A DNA stretch of 64,000 nt from Photobacterium frigidiphilum (GTDB taxonomy: Bacteria; Pseudomonadota; Gammaproteobacteria; Enterobacterales; Vibrionaceae): contig NZ_PYMJ01000016.1 of assembly GCF_003025615.1 (NCBI RefSeq), forward strand, positions 1-64,000, written 5' to 3'. A program made the position numbers and the translations under genes. This document shows positions 28,560 through 38,317 of this stretch, one piece after another. The notes beneath the pieces are model-generated. The model was not told the origin of the DNA. It saw only the letters and a list, made by a program, of their open reading frames with translations, and searched no databases. Positions within the stretch are counted from its first letter, which is position 1, and each line of letters opens with the position of its first letter.

Positions 28560-29645
28560 CTAGGGCTCCAACAGGGCTACCACATTATGGCGCGAGGCAT
28601 TGGCCTGAGCGAGCAAGGTCGGTACTGCGTTATCAAGCAGCTGCAAAGAGACATTGTTCGGCGCTGCTAACCAGCTGGCTTCAATGACCCCTTCGTCGTT
28701 TATTACCCCAGACTTCATCATATTGGTTGCCACCAATCGTTCTAAATCTTGGCTCACCTGCTGCTGTACCTTAGTAATATGTGCCAATGATTGCTGCACT
28801 TTTTGCATCATGCGTTCAATATCGGCCAGCGCCTTGCGGGTTGACTGTGGTTTGCCAAACTCTAAGTCTTGCGGTTCGATCGCGGTTTTATCACGCTGTT
28901 CAAGCTTGGCTTTTATGGGGTTGCCTGCCGGTAAAATTTGCCCGCCACCAGACATCCAGATGCCTTTTTTGATTTCTGGCCACTGCGCCTTGGGCACATT
29001 AAAGGCCAAATCACCGTATTTATCGACTTCTACCTGAATACTGCGCGGCGCAAATGCTTTATTAAGCTTCTCGGCAATCTCATGATTGTTTTCATCATTA
29101 TCAATGCGGCTACGAACTGAACTTGGCACACCAGAGTCAAACTGAAAGCGTAAAACTTCATCTTGTTGGCGTAAGGTATTTAAGCGCATACCTTTAAATG
29201 AAAATTCTTCTCTGTGCTGTTCACCACTCAAGCGTGGAGTCAGATCGTGATGCAGTACTGGCTCGCCTTCATATTTGGCTTCACGGGTGAGCTTAGTCAG
29301 TTTATTTTTCAACTGATGAAGCGACTGCTGCAGCTGATCTTTTTTACCTTCTTGCGCATTCAGCGAACGGCGCGCTAACTGGCGTAACTGGCCCAGCATA
29401 TCATTAGCATTTTGCAGGGCTTTTTGCGCACTTTGTGCTTGCGCAGCTTGTTGGTGCGCCTCGCTGGTTTGCACCAATAAACTGCGCTTCTTACCGCTTG
29501 TCGCCGAGTGCTGTTGTTCTTGTTTGGCTTTTTTTTCTACAACTTTCGCGACAGCAGCTACGGGCTGTTGCTTCGCAATGCGATCGGTTTGGGTACTATC
29601 ACTACTGCGCAGCGTACTATGACTGGAGGTTATTTGATTAACCAA
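28560..29645 (-). CDS. Flagellin-like protein, possibly LafW-type hook-associated protein
   Basis: A 361-residue protein with flagellin-like ends. ANDMLGQLRQLARRSLNAQ (about 79-97) followed by a helix and KYEGEPVL matches the flagellin D1 pattern. Near the C-terminus, IERMMQKVQQSLAHITKVQQQ and LLAQANASRHNVVALLEP resemble flagellin D1 and D0. The first 75 residues are Gln/Lys/Ser-rich and unlike canonical D0. It sits between flgL and lafA, the place of lafW (putative hook-associated protein) in the E. coli Flag-2 cluster. The start appears to be TTG at 29645, with GAGG upstream and no other candidate nearby. The role is inferred. Confidence 0.6.
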   Translation of the reverse strand: MVNQITSSHSTLRSSDSTQTDRIAKQQPVAAVAKVVEKKAKQEQQHSATSGKKRSLLVQTSEAHQQAAQAQSAQKALQNANDMLGQLRQLARRSLNAQEGKKDQLQQSLHQLKNKLTKLTREAKYEGEPVLHHDLTPRLSGEQHREEFSFKGMRLNTLRQQDEVLRFQFDSGVPSSVRSRIDNDENNHEIAEKLNKAFAPRSIQVEVDKYGDLAFNVPKAQWPEIKKGIWMSGGGQILPAGNPIKAKLEQRDKTAIEPQDLEFGKPQSTRKALADIERMMQKVQQSLAHITKVQQQVSQDLERLVATNMMKSGVINDEGVIEASWLAAPNNVSLQLLDNAVPTLLAQANASRHNVVALLEP

Positions 29646-29700
29646 GGTGGCCTCATCTTCTGTTGGCGGAGCCTGTTCTAGCTCATTCGGGTGACCCCAG

Positions 29701-30615
29701 TTACATCAATTTAAACAGGGATAAATTCTGGATTTTGCTGTAGGTCATCTGTGTGGCTTGCAACGCGGCCATTTGAGAGTTCATCTCTAAAATAGCTTCA
29801 CTGTAGTCCAAATCTTTTACATCACCGATCAACTTACTGTTCACCAGTTTGTTATCTTCATGAGAACCTTGCACCATGGTCAAGGCATTACGCTGACCAC
29901 CGACTTCTGTCCAGGCCTGGTTAATTGATTTTAATGTGCTATCAATATCACTTTGAGCCGCTGTTACGCTGGCGGTTAAGCTGGCACCTTCAATTGCCGG
30001 GTTACGTAAATCAGTGATGGTTTTATTAAGGGCATTGAATATATCACTTCCACCGTTAAAGAAAATATCTTCTGCGGTCTGATTGGCCGGAATGCTCATC
30101 GATTCGGCCACTTTTACCATCCGTTGATCACCATTGCCATTGTAAACATACTTACCGGTTGCCGGATCTTTAGTGATTGGCTGGGTATCTGTCTTGGTGC
30201 CCGCAAAAATGTAATCACCATTGGGATTTTTACTGTTTGCAGTATCGGCTAACTGATCAAGCAACGATTCTAATTCGGTCGCGATGGCTTCACGTCCTTC
30301 CACTGTACTGTTACTGGCATTCAATACACTGGTGACCAACTCTTGTACGCGTAATACCGCGTTATTTGACGCATCGAGATGTGATTCAGTCTTACCCAGT
30401 TGCGCTTCAAGGTTGGTAATGTTCTTCTGGAACTGACCGATATTGGCCTGTTCGCGATCTAGCATCATTAACTGTACCGAACCCAGCGGATCATCAGATG
30501 GTTTAAGCATCTTTTCACCCGAGTTCAGTTGCATAAATGATTTGTTCACCCCGGTTGTCGAACTTTGCATGCTGGTTAGCATAACGGTATTAAGCTGAGC
30601 TGTACTTAAACGCAT
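29701..30615 (-). CDS. flgL: Lateral hook-filament junction protein FlgL
   Basis: A 304-residue HAP3 homologue. The N-terminal D0/D1 (MRLSTAQLNTVMLTSMQSS ... QLNSGEKMLKPSDDPLGSVQLM) and C-terminal helices (MNSQMAALQATQMTYSKIQNLSLFKLM) are typical of FlgL and related to flagellin. It forms the second of two junction layers between hook and filament. It lies 27 bases after flgK. Confidence 0.93.
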   Translation of the reverse strand: MRLSTAQLNTVMLTSMQSSTTGVNKSFMQLNSGEKMLKPSDDPLGSVQLMMLDREQANIGQFQKNITNLEAQLGKTESHLDASNNAVLRVQELVTSVLNASNSTVEGREAIATELESLLDQLADTANSKNPNGDYIFAGTKTDTQPITKDPATGKYVYNGNGDQRMVKVAESMSIPANQTAEDIFFNGGSDIFNALNKTITDLRNPAIEGASLTASVTAAQSDIDSTLKSINQAWTEVGGQRNALTMVQGSHEDNKLVNSKLIGDVKDLDYSEAILEMNSQMAALQATQMTYSKIQNLSLFKLM

Positions 30616-30642
30616 CTCTCTTTCCTTTTACTTTAATACCGA

Positions 30643-32049
30643 TTAACGAAACATCGATAGGGTGACATCAAACAACTGTTGCGCAGTTGAAATTACTTTT
30701 GCATTGGCCTGATACATCTGGGTATAAGTCATGATACTCGCGGCTTCTTCATCGAGGTTTACCCCGCTAATGCTGTCGCGTTCCCCCTGAGCTTGCCCCA
30801 CCAATGCTTTTGAGGCTTCGCTATCGGCTTCAATCTGTGCAGTTTTGATCGCCCAGTCACCGGTTAAACCGGTGTAACCGTTATTGAGAGATTTACCCTC
30901 TAATTTCGCGATAGCTATCTGATAGGTTTCAGCATCTTTAATACTGAGTTTGGACTGATCAATCGTTACTGGCGCATTTTTCAGATCAATCAGCTGCTGA
31001 AGATTTTCACTGTTGCCAGGCTCGCCAGCCTTTGAGGCAAAAGCCAGTTGATTAGGATCATCAACCAATAGCGTTAAATTCTTAGCGGCACCGTCAATGC
31101 TGTCAACACCGCCAAACACGGCTTTGCCCGGGTCACCATTAAGATCAAAACCCGTTTGGTGTGCTTCATTAAACTGAGTGGCAAAGCTGTATGCCATCAC
31201 ATCTAATTCACGTTGCAGCTCGTTAAGCTCACCATCACGATAGCCAACCAAACCACCAATGGTGCCACCGATATTACCATCGAGCGCTAAAGTGCCATTA
31301 CCACGTTGCAATGCTAATGAACCATCATTGTCTTTTTTCAGCACGCTGGCACTGCTACCGCTGACTAATGGTTGCCCTTTGTCTAAGGAGAGGCTAATTG
31401 TGCCGTCGTCATTATAAGTCGTATTCACATCCACCAGTGCCGATAGCTGGCGAACAGATTCGTCTCTCGCATCGAGCAAGTCAGTCATGCTTTTACCACT
31501 GGCACCGGCATCACGAATACTTTCGTTCATGCTGGCAATGCCCGCCATTAAGGTATTGGCTTCAGAGACGGTGGCATCTAACTGCCCGCTTACTTGCTTG
31601 GTTTGGCCATCAAGCTGCGAGCTCAGGTTATTGAAACGCTGCACCATCGATTCGCTTTGGCTAACAATGGTCTGACGAAATGCGATATCTTGCGGGGCGG
31701 CTGACGCTTCACTTAATGCCGCATAAAAACGATCGAGACCGGTATTAATATTGGTGCTGGCATTATTGAGTAGGCTCTCGGTTTTCTGCATATATTGAGA
31801 GCTGATTTTGTTGAATCCCCATGAGCCGTTCTGTTTATAGATCTGCTGATTAAGATAATTATCGGCCATACGCTCGACACTGCTGACACCGACACCAGCC
31901 CCCTGAGAGCCCGCACTCACCTGGGCGCCAAAGCAGACACGCTGGCGGCTGAAACCGGGCGTCATCGCGTTAGCAATGTTATGTGATGTGACTGAAAGCC
32001 CCGCATTGGCGGCATTCAAGCCTGATAAACCGATATTAATTAAGCTCAT
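30643..32049 (-). CDS. flgK: Lateral hook-associated protein FlgK
   Basis: A 468-residue HAP1. It starts SLINIGLSGLNAANAGLSVTSHNIANAMTPGFSRQRV, the axial-protein N-terminus with the NIAN motif, and ends EEAASIMTYTQMYQANAKVISTAQQLFDVTLSMF, the matching C-terminal helix. It joins the hook to FlgL. It is shorter than many polar FlgK proteins (550 or more residues), reflecting a smaller middle domain. Its start overlaps the flgJ end by four bases. Confidence 0.94.
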   Translation of the reverse strand: MSLINIGLSGLNAANAGLSVTSHNIANAMTPGFSRQRVCFGAQVSAGSQGAGVGVSSVERMADNYLNQQIYKQNGSWGFNKISSQYMQKTESLLNNASTNINTGLDRFYAALSEASAAPQDIAFRQTIVSQSESMVQRFNNLSSQLDGQTKQVSGQLDATVSEANTLMAGIASMNESIRDAGASGKSMTDLLDARDESVRQLSALVDVNTTYNDDGTISLSLDKGQPLVSGSSASVLKKDNDGSLALQRGNGTLALDGNIGGTIGGLVGYRDGELNELQRELDVMAYSFATQFNEAHQTGFDLNGDPGKAVFGGVDSIDGAAKNLTLLVDDPNQLAFASKAGEPGNSENLQQLIDLKNAPVTIDQSKLSIKDAETYQIAIAKLEGKSLNNGYTGLTGDWAIKTAQIEADSEASKALVGQAQGERDSISGVNLDEEAASIMTYTQMYQANAKVISTAQQLFDVTLSMFR

Positions 32050-32570
32050 AATTCTTCGTCATCAAAATGGTTATTAAGTTGCAGAGATAAGGGCGTGCTA
32101 TCTCGCCACCAATGTGGCTGCGATACTTTACTGTAAGGGCGATCGGTTTCATTGAATACCGGACTCACCGCCGTTGACGGTAAATGGGCATCTGAAAGCA
32201 GCGCCTCACCCTGTAGATTAACAGCGACCAGTTGTTGCTGTGGCTTAAATGCTTCATGTTGACCCAGTTGCTTAATCAACATATCTGCAATGCCTACGCT
32301 CTGCTGATGGCTCATTTCAACCGCAATCTGGCTGTCGTGCATCGAACGATAAAACTTTTGCTGACGGCTATTAAATAAACCATCTTCTTCATCTTGCATC
32401 GCATCAGATGCCTGACGCATTCGCTTCAATACCGTTTGTAAAAACACCGCTTCAAACTGCCCTGCGGCCTGTTCTAACGCTTCTTGCTTATTGGCATTGG
32501 CTTTGATGTTCTGAATACTGGTTAAGTCGTTATACAGCGTGGGGTTGCTTTCACTATCAATAATTTTCAT
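32046..32570 (-). CDS. flgJ: Lateral rod-cap protein FlgJ, rod domain only
   Basis: A 174-residue protein with the FlgJ N-terminal rod-binding domain: AAGQFEAVFLQTVLKRMRQASDAM, then LFNSRQQKFYRSMHDSQIAVEMSHQQSVGIADMLIKQL. The C-terminal muramidase domain of E. coli FlgJ (313 residues) is absent and is replaced by about 65 residues of unstructured sequence. Lateral systems often have this short form, so another enzyme must open the peptidoglycan. The ATG overlaps the flgI stop (TAATG). Confidence 0.88.
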   Translation of the reverse strand: MKIIDSESNPTLYNDLTSIQNIKANANKQEALEQAAGQFEAVFLQTVLKRMRQASDAMQDEEDGLFNSRQQKFYRSMHDSQIAVEMSHQQSVGIADMLIKQLGQHEAFKPQQQLVAVNLQGEALLSDAHLPSTAVSPVFNETDRPYSKVSQPHWWRDSTPLSLQLNNHFDDEEL

Positions 32571-33679
32571 TACAACACCACCAACTCACCATCTAATGCA
32601 CCCGCTTCATCTAATGCGATCAAAATAGCCATTAGATCGTTAGGGGTAGCACCAAGGCTGTTAACTGCATCAACAATCGTTTGCAGCGAGGTACCTTCAT
32701 CGCTGTCAGGCCAGATAAATACTTTGCCGCGCTCTTGATCGATCGACACATCCGATTCAGGTGTTACCGCTGTATTGCCACGGCCAAATGCATTAGGTTG
32801 GCTAACATTGAAGCTTTCCATCACACTCACCGTCAGGTTACCGTGGCTTACTGCAGCGGTATGTACTTTGACATTTTTCCCTACCACGATGGTACCGGTT
32901 CGGGCATTAAACACTACCCGCGCAGGGCGAGGGCCAGTTTCAATGTCTAAATTTTCAAGCATCGCCAAAAATGTCACCCGCTGACTCGGATCATGCGGGG
33001 CACGAACATGAATACGTGCATGGCTTTGCGCCAAAGCGACATCGGGACCAAAGAGTTCGTTGATCTCTTTTTCGATATTTCGGGCGGTGTTAAACCCAGG
33101 TTTCTTCAAGTTAAGAACAACCGTTGAAGCGGTTAAAAATGAAGATGGTATTTCACGTTCAATAATACCGCCATTGGGAATTAAACCCGCGGTGGGAATA
33201 TTAATGGTAATACCGCTACCACTATTGCCTTGCGCTACGACACCACCGACAACTAAATTACCTTGTGCAATGGCATAGATCTGACCATCGGCCCCTTTTA
33301 ACGGAGTAAGCAACAACGTACCGCCGCGCAAGCTTTTCGCATCACCAATCGATGACACGGTGATATCCAGTGACTGACCTTTACTGGCAAGGGCTGGCAG
33401 AGTGGCATTAACCGCCACCGCAGCAACGTTCTTTAATTTTGGATTGACATTCGCCGGTAACTGAACACCAAACTGGCTCAGCATGTTTTTAACCGACTGT
33501 GAGGTGAATTTGGTCTGACTTTTGTCCCCTGTGCCACTTAAGCCCACCACCAAGCCATAACCGACGAGTTGGTTCTCACGGATCCCCTGAATATCAACCA
33601 CACTGAACAATGGTTGCGCTTGAAGCGATAACGGGCACAGAATAAGGAGTAAACCAATAAGGTGTTTTTTTATAACCAT
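32570..33679 (-). CDS. flgI: Lateral P-ring protein FlgI
   Basis: A 369-residue P-ring protein with a cleavable signal peptide ([21 protein letters not shown]). The family opening is [24 protein letters not shown], and conserved blocks include [18 protein letters not shown] and [13 protein letters not shown]. It assembles in the periplasm around the rod. ATG 33679 overlaps the flgH stop (TAATG); a TTG five codons upstream is less likely because it would lie in the end of flgH and add residues before the signal peptide. Confidence 0.95.
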   Translation of the reverse strand: MVIKKHLIGLLLILCPLSLQAQPLFSVVDIQGIRENQLVGYGLVVGLSGTGDKSQTKFTSQSVKNMLSQFGVQLPANVNPKLKNVAAVAVNATLPALASKGQSLDITVSSIGDAKSLRGGTLLLTPLKGADGQIYAIAQGNLVVGGVVAQGNSGSGITINIPTAGLIPNGGIIEREIPSSFLTASTVVLNLKKPGFNTARNIEKEINELFGPDVALAQSHARIHVRAPHDPSQRVTFLAMLENLDIETGPRPARVVFNARTGTIVVGKNVKVHTAAVSHGNLTVSVMESFNVSQPNAFGRGNTAVTPESDVSIDQERGKVFIWPDSDEGTSLQTIVDAVNSLGATPNDLMAILIALDEAGALDGELVVL

Positions 33680-34338
33680 TAGATTGGGAACCAAGAGCTA
33701 TTAAAGAATCGAGATAACCAGCCAGATTCATTCGCATCCGCGAGTGCACCTCGGCCAGAATAGGTAATTCGGGCATCACCCAAACGTTGGGAAGACACCC
33801 GGTTCGTACCGTCGATATCATCGACACGCACAAGACCCGACAAGCGAATATATTCATCGCCTTGATTGAGCTTCAGCCATTTTTCACCACGGATCCGCAG
33901 TACTCCATTAGGCAACACGTCTACCACCATCACGGTAATACTGCCCGAAAGTGAGTTTTGCTGTGAGCTTGATGCAGACCCTTTAAAGTCACGCTCAGCA
34001 TCTATGGAAAATTGCCCTTTCGGTTGTAATTTGCCAGCAATCATTGGAGCGGCAATCCCGAGGTTACTGTCTTTACCATAACTGGTATCTGCTTTCTTAC
34101 TGGAGCGAGTTTTCTCAGAGAGATCAACCGTTAAGATATCTCCGATACGAAAGGCCCGGCGATCCTGAAACAGTGCCATGCTATAGTTGGCACTGAATAA
34201 ACTGCCGTCAGGATCAACAATATATTCAGGGAGTTCCATCGCAGGCACATTCTCTTTCGGCTGCACCTCAACAAAGCTTGAAACCGGCGCACAACCCGTC
34301 AGAAGTAACATACCGAGTAAAAAAATAACGCGTAACAT
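33679..34338 (-). CDS. flgH: Lateral L-ring lipoprotein FlgH
   Basis: A 219-residue L-ring protein. The signal peptide [16 protein letters not shown] ends in a lipobox (LLTGC, acylated Cys16). The mature part shows [28 protein letters not shown] and [27 protein letters not shown], both typical of FlgH. It forms the outer-membrane ring. ATG 34338 lies 10 bases after flgG. The open frame extends ten codons upstream into flgG, but that would spoil the lipoprotein signal. Confidence 0.95.
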   Translation of the reverse strand: MLRVIFLLGMLLLTGCAPVSSFVEVQPKENVPAMELPEYIVDPDGSLFSANYSMALFQDRRAFRIGDILTVDLSEKTRSSKKADTSYGKDSNLGIAAPMIAGKLQPKGQFSIDAERDFKGSASSSQQNSLSGSITVMVVDVLPNGVLRIRGEKWLKLNQGDEYIRLSGLVRVDDIDGTNRVSSQRLGDARITYSGRGALADANESGWLSRFFNSSWFPI

Positions 34339-34348
34339 GCCGCTATAC

Positions 34349-35134
34349 TCACATTGATTGACTGACAAATTTCAGCATTTGATCAGCACTTGAGACCACT
34401 TTGGCATTCATTTCATACGCACGTTGAGTCGTGATCATATTAACCATTTCTTCAACAACGTTAACGTTTGAACCTTCAAGGCTAAACTGACTAATTTGGC
34501 CTAATCCATCTTCACCACCCACACCTTCTATTGGTGCACCCGATGCGCCAGTTTCTTTAAACAAGTTACCGCCCAGCGACTGTAAGCCCGCGGCATTGGC
34601 AAAGTTTGCTAACGTAATCTGACCGATTTCCTGCGGTTCTGGATCATCAGCGGTTGAGATGGTAACCATGCCATCGGTACCCACACTGAAGTTAGTCGCA
34701 TTTTCTGGGATTTCGATGTTTGGCATTAACGGTAAACCCGCAGCCGTCACCATCATGCCTTCTGAATTGCGGTGGAACTGACCATTACGGGTATAACCAG
34801 TATTACCATCGGCCAGCTCAATTTGGAAAAAACCAGAACCCAGCACCGCTAAATCGGTTGCTTGTTCGGTATTTTGGTAAGCCCCCGTTTTCATCAGCTT
34901 TTGGGTACCAACAACACGTACGCCATTGCCTAACTGAAGACCGCCCGGATTTTCATTTTGCTGGTCGGTCATTGCACCAGGCTGTTTTTTCATTTGATAA
35001 AACAGATCTTCAAATACAGCGCGATCTTGCTTAAAGCCAACCGTATTAACGTTTGCCAGGTTATTTGAAATAACCTGCATTTGGGTATCTTGTGCCGCCA
35101 GACCAGTTTTACTGACCCAAAGAGCTGCGTGCAT
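34349..35134 (-). CDS. flgG: Lateral distal rod protein FlgG
   Basis: A 261-residue rod protein, the standard length. The N-terminus has ALWVSKTGLAAQDTQMQVISNNLANVNTVGFKQDR with the flagellar rod motif. The C-terminus has SNVNVVEEMVNMITTQRAYEMNAKVVSSADQMLKFV. It forms the long distal part of the drive shaft. It lies between flgF and flgH. Confidence 0.96.
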   Translation of the reverse strand: MHAALWVSKTGLAAQDTQMQVISNNLANVNTVGFKQDRAVFEDLFYQMKKQPGAMTDQQNENPGGLQLGNGVRVVGTQKLMKTGAYQNTEQATDLAVLGSGFFQIELADGNTGYTRNGQFHRNSEGMMVTAAGLPLMPNIEIPENATNFSVGTDGMVTISTADDPEPQEIGQITLANFANAAGLQSLGGNLFKETGASGAPIEGVGGEDGLGQISQFSLEGSNVNVVEEMVNMITTQRAYEMNAKVVSSADQMLKFVSQSM

Positions 35135-35209
35135 GTGTGTTACTCCTGAAAAGTATTATTTTCTCTACGAACTGTTTTATCGATATACTTTTTTATTAAC
35201 TGCGAACAA

Positions 35210-35944
35210 TTAACTACCGCGAACAATTCGGTTACCCGCGCTCGCTAAGTCTTCCGCGGTTTTCATCATTTTGATTTGAAATTCAAAATTTCGAGACAAA
35301 GACATGTTGTTAATCATCGACTCAACCGCATTGACGTTACTGGTTTCAATGTAACCAGAGGCTACGGTTACGTTCTCATCCGCTTCCGCCAGACCCCCTT
35401 GCCCAGCGACACGGAATAAACCATCTTCGCTTTTATGCAAATTCGCTAAATCTGGCTTCACCAGCTTTAATTGACCTACTTCCTGAACCAAGCTGCTACC
35501 TGACGGTACGATAGAAATGGTGCCATCAGCGCCGACATCTAACTGTTGATATTCAGGGATCACTATAGGGCCACCCGTACCCAAAACAGGGCGGTCACCC
35601 AACAGCAATGTGCCTTCAGCGTCTAAGTGGAAGTTACCTGTGCGGGTATACGCCTCGTCATTGTCTCCGGCTTCAACCGCAAAAAAACCGTCACCACGAA
35701 TCGCCATATCAAATGGATTATCAGTATGCTGTAAGGCGCCATGTGAAAAGTCGGTACCACCCGCTCGCGCTGCGACCAGAGTTCGGGTCTCAAAACCATT
35801 ACCTTTTACTGCCACACTTTCAGCTTGTTCAATATCGGCACGAAAGCCCGCAGTGTTGACGTTAGCCAGATTATTAGCATGCACCTGCTGCGCCATCATT
35901 ACGCGGCTCGCGCCTGACATGGCAGTAAATAACATCTTATCCAT
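35210..35944 (-). CDS. flgF: Lateral proximal rod protein FlgF
   Basis: A 244-residue rod protein with the axial N-terminal motif (ASRVMMAQQVHANNLANVNTAGFRAD) and C-terminus (ESMINNMSLSRNFEFQIKMMKTAED). It is the fourth proximal rod component with FlgB, FlgC and FliE. It lies 14 bases after flgE and 75 bases before flgG. Confidence 0.95.
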   Translation of the reverse strand: MDKMLFTAMSGASRVMMAQQVHANNLANVNTAGFRADIEQAESVAVKGNGFETRTLVAARAGGTDFSHGALQHTDNPFDMAIRGDGFFAVEAGDNDEAYTRTGNFHLDAEGTLLLGDRPVLGTGGPIVIPEYQQLDVGADGTISIVPSGSSLVQEVGQLKLVKPDLANLHKSEDGLFRVAGQGGLAEADENVTVASGYIETSNVNAVESMINNMSLSRNFEFQIKMMKTAEDLASAGNRIVRGS

Positions 35945-35958
35945 TTGCTAGGCTCCTA

Positions 35959-37158
35959 TTACAGGTTCTGAAACAGAATTTGAGTCATTTCCTGAGCCAC
36001 TTTGATGGTTTTGGCATTCGCTTGATAGTTACTTTGTGCCGACATCAAATTGACCATTTCACTACTCAAATCAACGTTCGAGTTTTCATACATACCAGTA
36101 CGAACATTACCGAGCTGACCAGTACCTGCTGCACCCACCAGTGCTGCACCTGAAGAGAAACTTTGGGTCCAACGGGTATTGCCCGCTTGTTGCAAACCTT
36201 CTTGGTTCGGGAATCGAGCAAGCGAAACCTGGCCTTGAACTTTGGTCTGGCCGTTAGAATAACGGGCAAATACGCGGCCATCGCCTTCAAAATACCAACC
36301 CGCAACCTGACCTGGTGCGTGACCATCTTGGCTGTTTTTGGTGATAGCAAATTCCTTGCCAAACTGGGTAGTTTCTGCCGCATCAAATTTAATTGTCTGA
36401 TTAGCTGAACCATTATTTGGCGTGAATGCTAAATCAAAACTACTATTTGTCGTTAATTTACCCTTGTCATCAAAGGCCAATGTTGTTTTCTGAACATTCG
36501 CTTTATCACCGTCAACAACATAGTTAACATTCCATGTGTTATCTGCGGTCTTAACGTAATACTGCGTCACTTCATGCTCGGCACCTAACGAGTCATACAC
36601 CGTCGTGGTTGCACTTGAGGTAAATGTCGAAGGGTCTTCCGGATCAAATGGTGTTTTTGGATCAATGGCAGGGGAGTTCGCATCTAAATTCACCTCCATA
36701 TTCACTTTTGTTGAACTTCGCGCCGGCATATCTCCCGTCTCAACCGTGAGGTCAGTAATAGTACCAGTTTGAATTTGACCAGTGCCAGACACGCCATAAC
36801 CTTGCAGATGGCTGCCGTCACTTGCGACTAAATTGCCATCTTTATCAAGGTTAAATACGCCATTACGGGTAAACATCTGCTGGCCCTTATTTTCAACCAT
36901 GAAGAAACCTTCACCGTTAATTGCCAAGTCACCGTTACGGCCTGTCGGGGTGGTAGTGCCGTTTTTGAAGCTCTGACGAATAGCGGCAACTTCGACACCG
37001 TTCATCTCACCGCCACCAAACTCAGGTGCATAGATATCTTGGAACTCAGTACGTGACGATTTATAACCAGCCGTACCAACGTTCGCAATATTGTGGCTGA
37101 TAGAGTTCATTTGTTCAGAGGTCGCTATCAGACCACTCATACCGATATTCATAGACAT
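35959..37158 (-). CDS. flgE: Lateral hook protein FlgE
   Basis: A 399-residue hook protein, close to the E. coli length (402). The N-terminus is MNIGMSGLIATSEQMNSISHNIANVGTAGYKSSRTEFQD. The C-terminus has NSNVDLSSEMVNLMSAQSNYQANAKTIKVAQEM. It polymerises under the FlgD cap into the universal joint. It lies between flgD and flgF. Confidence 0.96.
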   Translation of the reverse strand: MSMNIGMSGLIATSEQMNSISHNIANVGTAGYKSSRTEFQDIYAPEFGGGEMNGVEVAAIRQSFKNGTTTPTGRNGDLAINGEGFFMVENKGQQMFTRNGVFNLDKDGNLVASDGSHLQGYGVSGTGQIQTGTITDLTVETGDMPARSSTKVNMEVNLDANSPAIDPKTPFDPEDPSTFTSSATTTVYDSLGAEHEVTQYYVKTADNTWNVNYVVDGDKANVQKTTLAFDDKGKLTTNSSFDLAFTPNNGSANQTIKFDAAETTQFGKEFAITKNSQDGHAPGQVAGWYFEGDGRVFARYSNGQTKVQGQVSLARFPNQEGLQQAGNTRWTQSFSSGAALVGAAGTGQLGNVRTGMYENSNVDLSSEMVNLMSAQSNYQANAKTIKVAQEMTQILFQNL

Positions 37159-37211
37159 AACCGTTGTTACCTTTTTTAATTATTTTAGTTATTTTGATTT
37201 TTTAAATGATT

Positions 37212-37886
37212 TTAAGCTGTAATTTCACGCATATCGAACATAGACATCTTGCCAAGGCCTTTTAAGCTCAGCATGATCGTGCCACCATCAGCAGGGATGT
37301 TGACCGATTCAACGTCGGCAGCAATCATCATTTTCTGGGTCCAAGCGTCATCACCTTTCTCAGCAACCACTTCAAAGGTATAAGTACCCTTTCCTAGCTT
37401 GTCGCCATCAATTTTAAATTCAGCCATGCCAGTAGCCTGTGGTCCTAATTTTATTTCATCAACCACTTTACCTTCTTCGTCATAAACCATGACTTTGGCG
37501 GTATCTGCCGGTTGATCAAATTGCACACGACCATCAATGATTTGACCTTCTGAAACATCCACGCCTTGATTTGCTTCCATCAATACTTTCTTGCCCACTA
37601 AATTGGTGGCTTGAAGCATTTCAAGGTTAGTAATGCCGATGTTCATGTTCATCATGCCCGTTTTGACGCCTTCCAAACTTTCCACCGCCGACATCATGCC
37701 AAGCTGGGTGAGGTACTGCGTACCATCAGCTGGCTCAAGGGGGTTCTGGTTTTGGATCTGTGCCACCATCATGGTAAGAAACTCATTACTTGATGGGTTC
37801 ATGCCATTACCAGCCACTTGCTGGCTGTTTTGTTCAGTCGAACCATGGCTGTATTGGTTAACGGTATTAACGTGGGGCAAACTCAT
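37212..37886 (-). CDS. flgD: Lateral hook cap protein FlgD
   Basis: A 224-residue hook-capping scaffold. The conserved N-terminal part has NEFLTMMVAQIQNQNPLEPADGTQYLTQLGMMSAVESLEG, followed by a beta-sandwich (FlgD Ig-like/Tudor) region around VMVYDEEGKVVDEIKLG. It sits on the growing hook tip and is later replaced by FlgK. It ends about 50 A/T-rich bases before flgE. Confidence 0.94.
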   Translation of the reverse strand: MSLPHVNTVNQYSHGSTEQNSQQVAGNGMNPSSNEFLTMMVAQIQNQNPLEPADGTQYLTQLGMMSAVESLEGVKTGMMNMNIGITNLEMLQATNLVGKKVLMEANQGVDVSEGQIIDGRVQFDQPADTAKVMVYDEEGKVVDEIKLGPQATGMAEFKIDGDKLGKGTYTFEVVAEKGDDAWTQKMMIAADVESVNIPADGGTIMLSLKGLGKMSMFDMREITA

Positions 37887-37895
37887 TTATGGCTC

Positions 37896-38312
37896 CTAAC
37901 TTTGGCCTAGACGTAAAATACTTTGCTGCATGCTGCGTGCTCGGCTCATCACATTAACGTTGGTTTCAAAGTTACGTGAGGCGGCCATCATGTCAGCCAT
38001 TTCTTCAACTACATTCACCGTAGAATGAAACACATAACCCTCGTCATTCGCTTTCGGGTGATTTGGTTCATAACGGCGACGCAGCGGCTCTGTACTTTCA
38101 ATGACATCATCAACCTGTACTTTCGCACCGGGTACCTGGCTGTCCATATCGGTCATCACGGTCGAAAAAACAGGACGCTTGGCGTGATAGCCCGTTTTAT
38201 CTGAGCCAGAAACAACATCGGCATTGGCTAAGTTACTTGCCACGGTGTTCAGGCGAATGGTTTGAGCCGACATCGCAGAACCTGCAATGTCGTATATCGT
38301 GGAAAATGACAT
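37896..38312 (-). CDS. flgC: Lateral proximal rod protein FlgC
   Basis: A 138-residue rod protein (E. coli 134). The N-terminus DIAGSAMSAQTIRLNTVASNLANADVV and the C-terminus VNVVEEMADMMAASRNFETNVNVMSRARSMQQSIL are typical. It lies five bases after flgB. Confidence 0.96.
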   Translation of the reverse strand: MSFSTIYDIAGSAMSAQTIRLNTVASNLANADVVSGSDKTGYHAKRPVFSTVMTDMDSQVPGAKVQVDDVIESTEPLRRRYEPNHPKANDEGYVFHSTVNVVEEMADMMAASRNFETNVNVMSRARSMQQSILRLGQS

Positions 38313-38317
38313 CGTAA

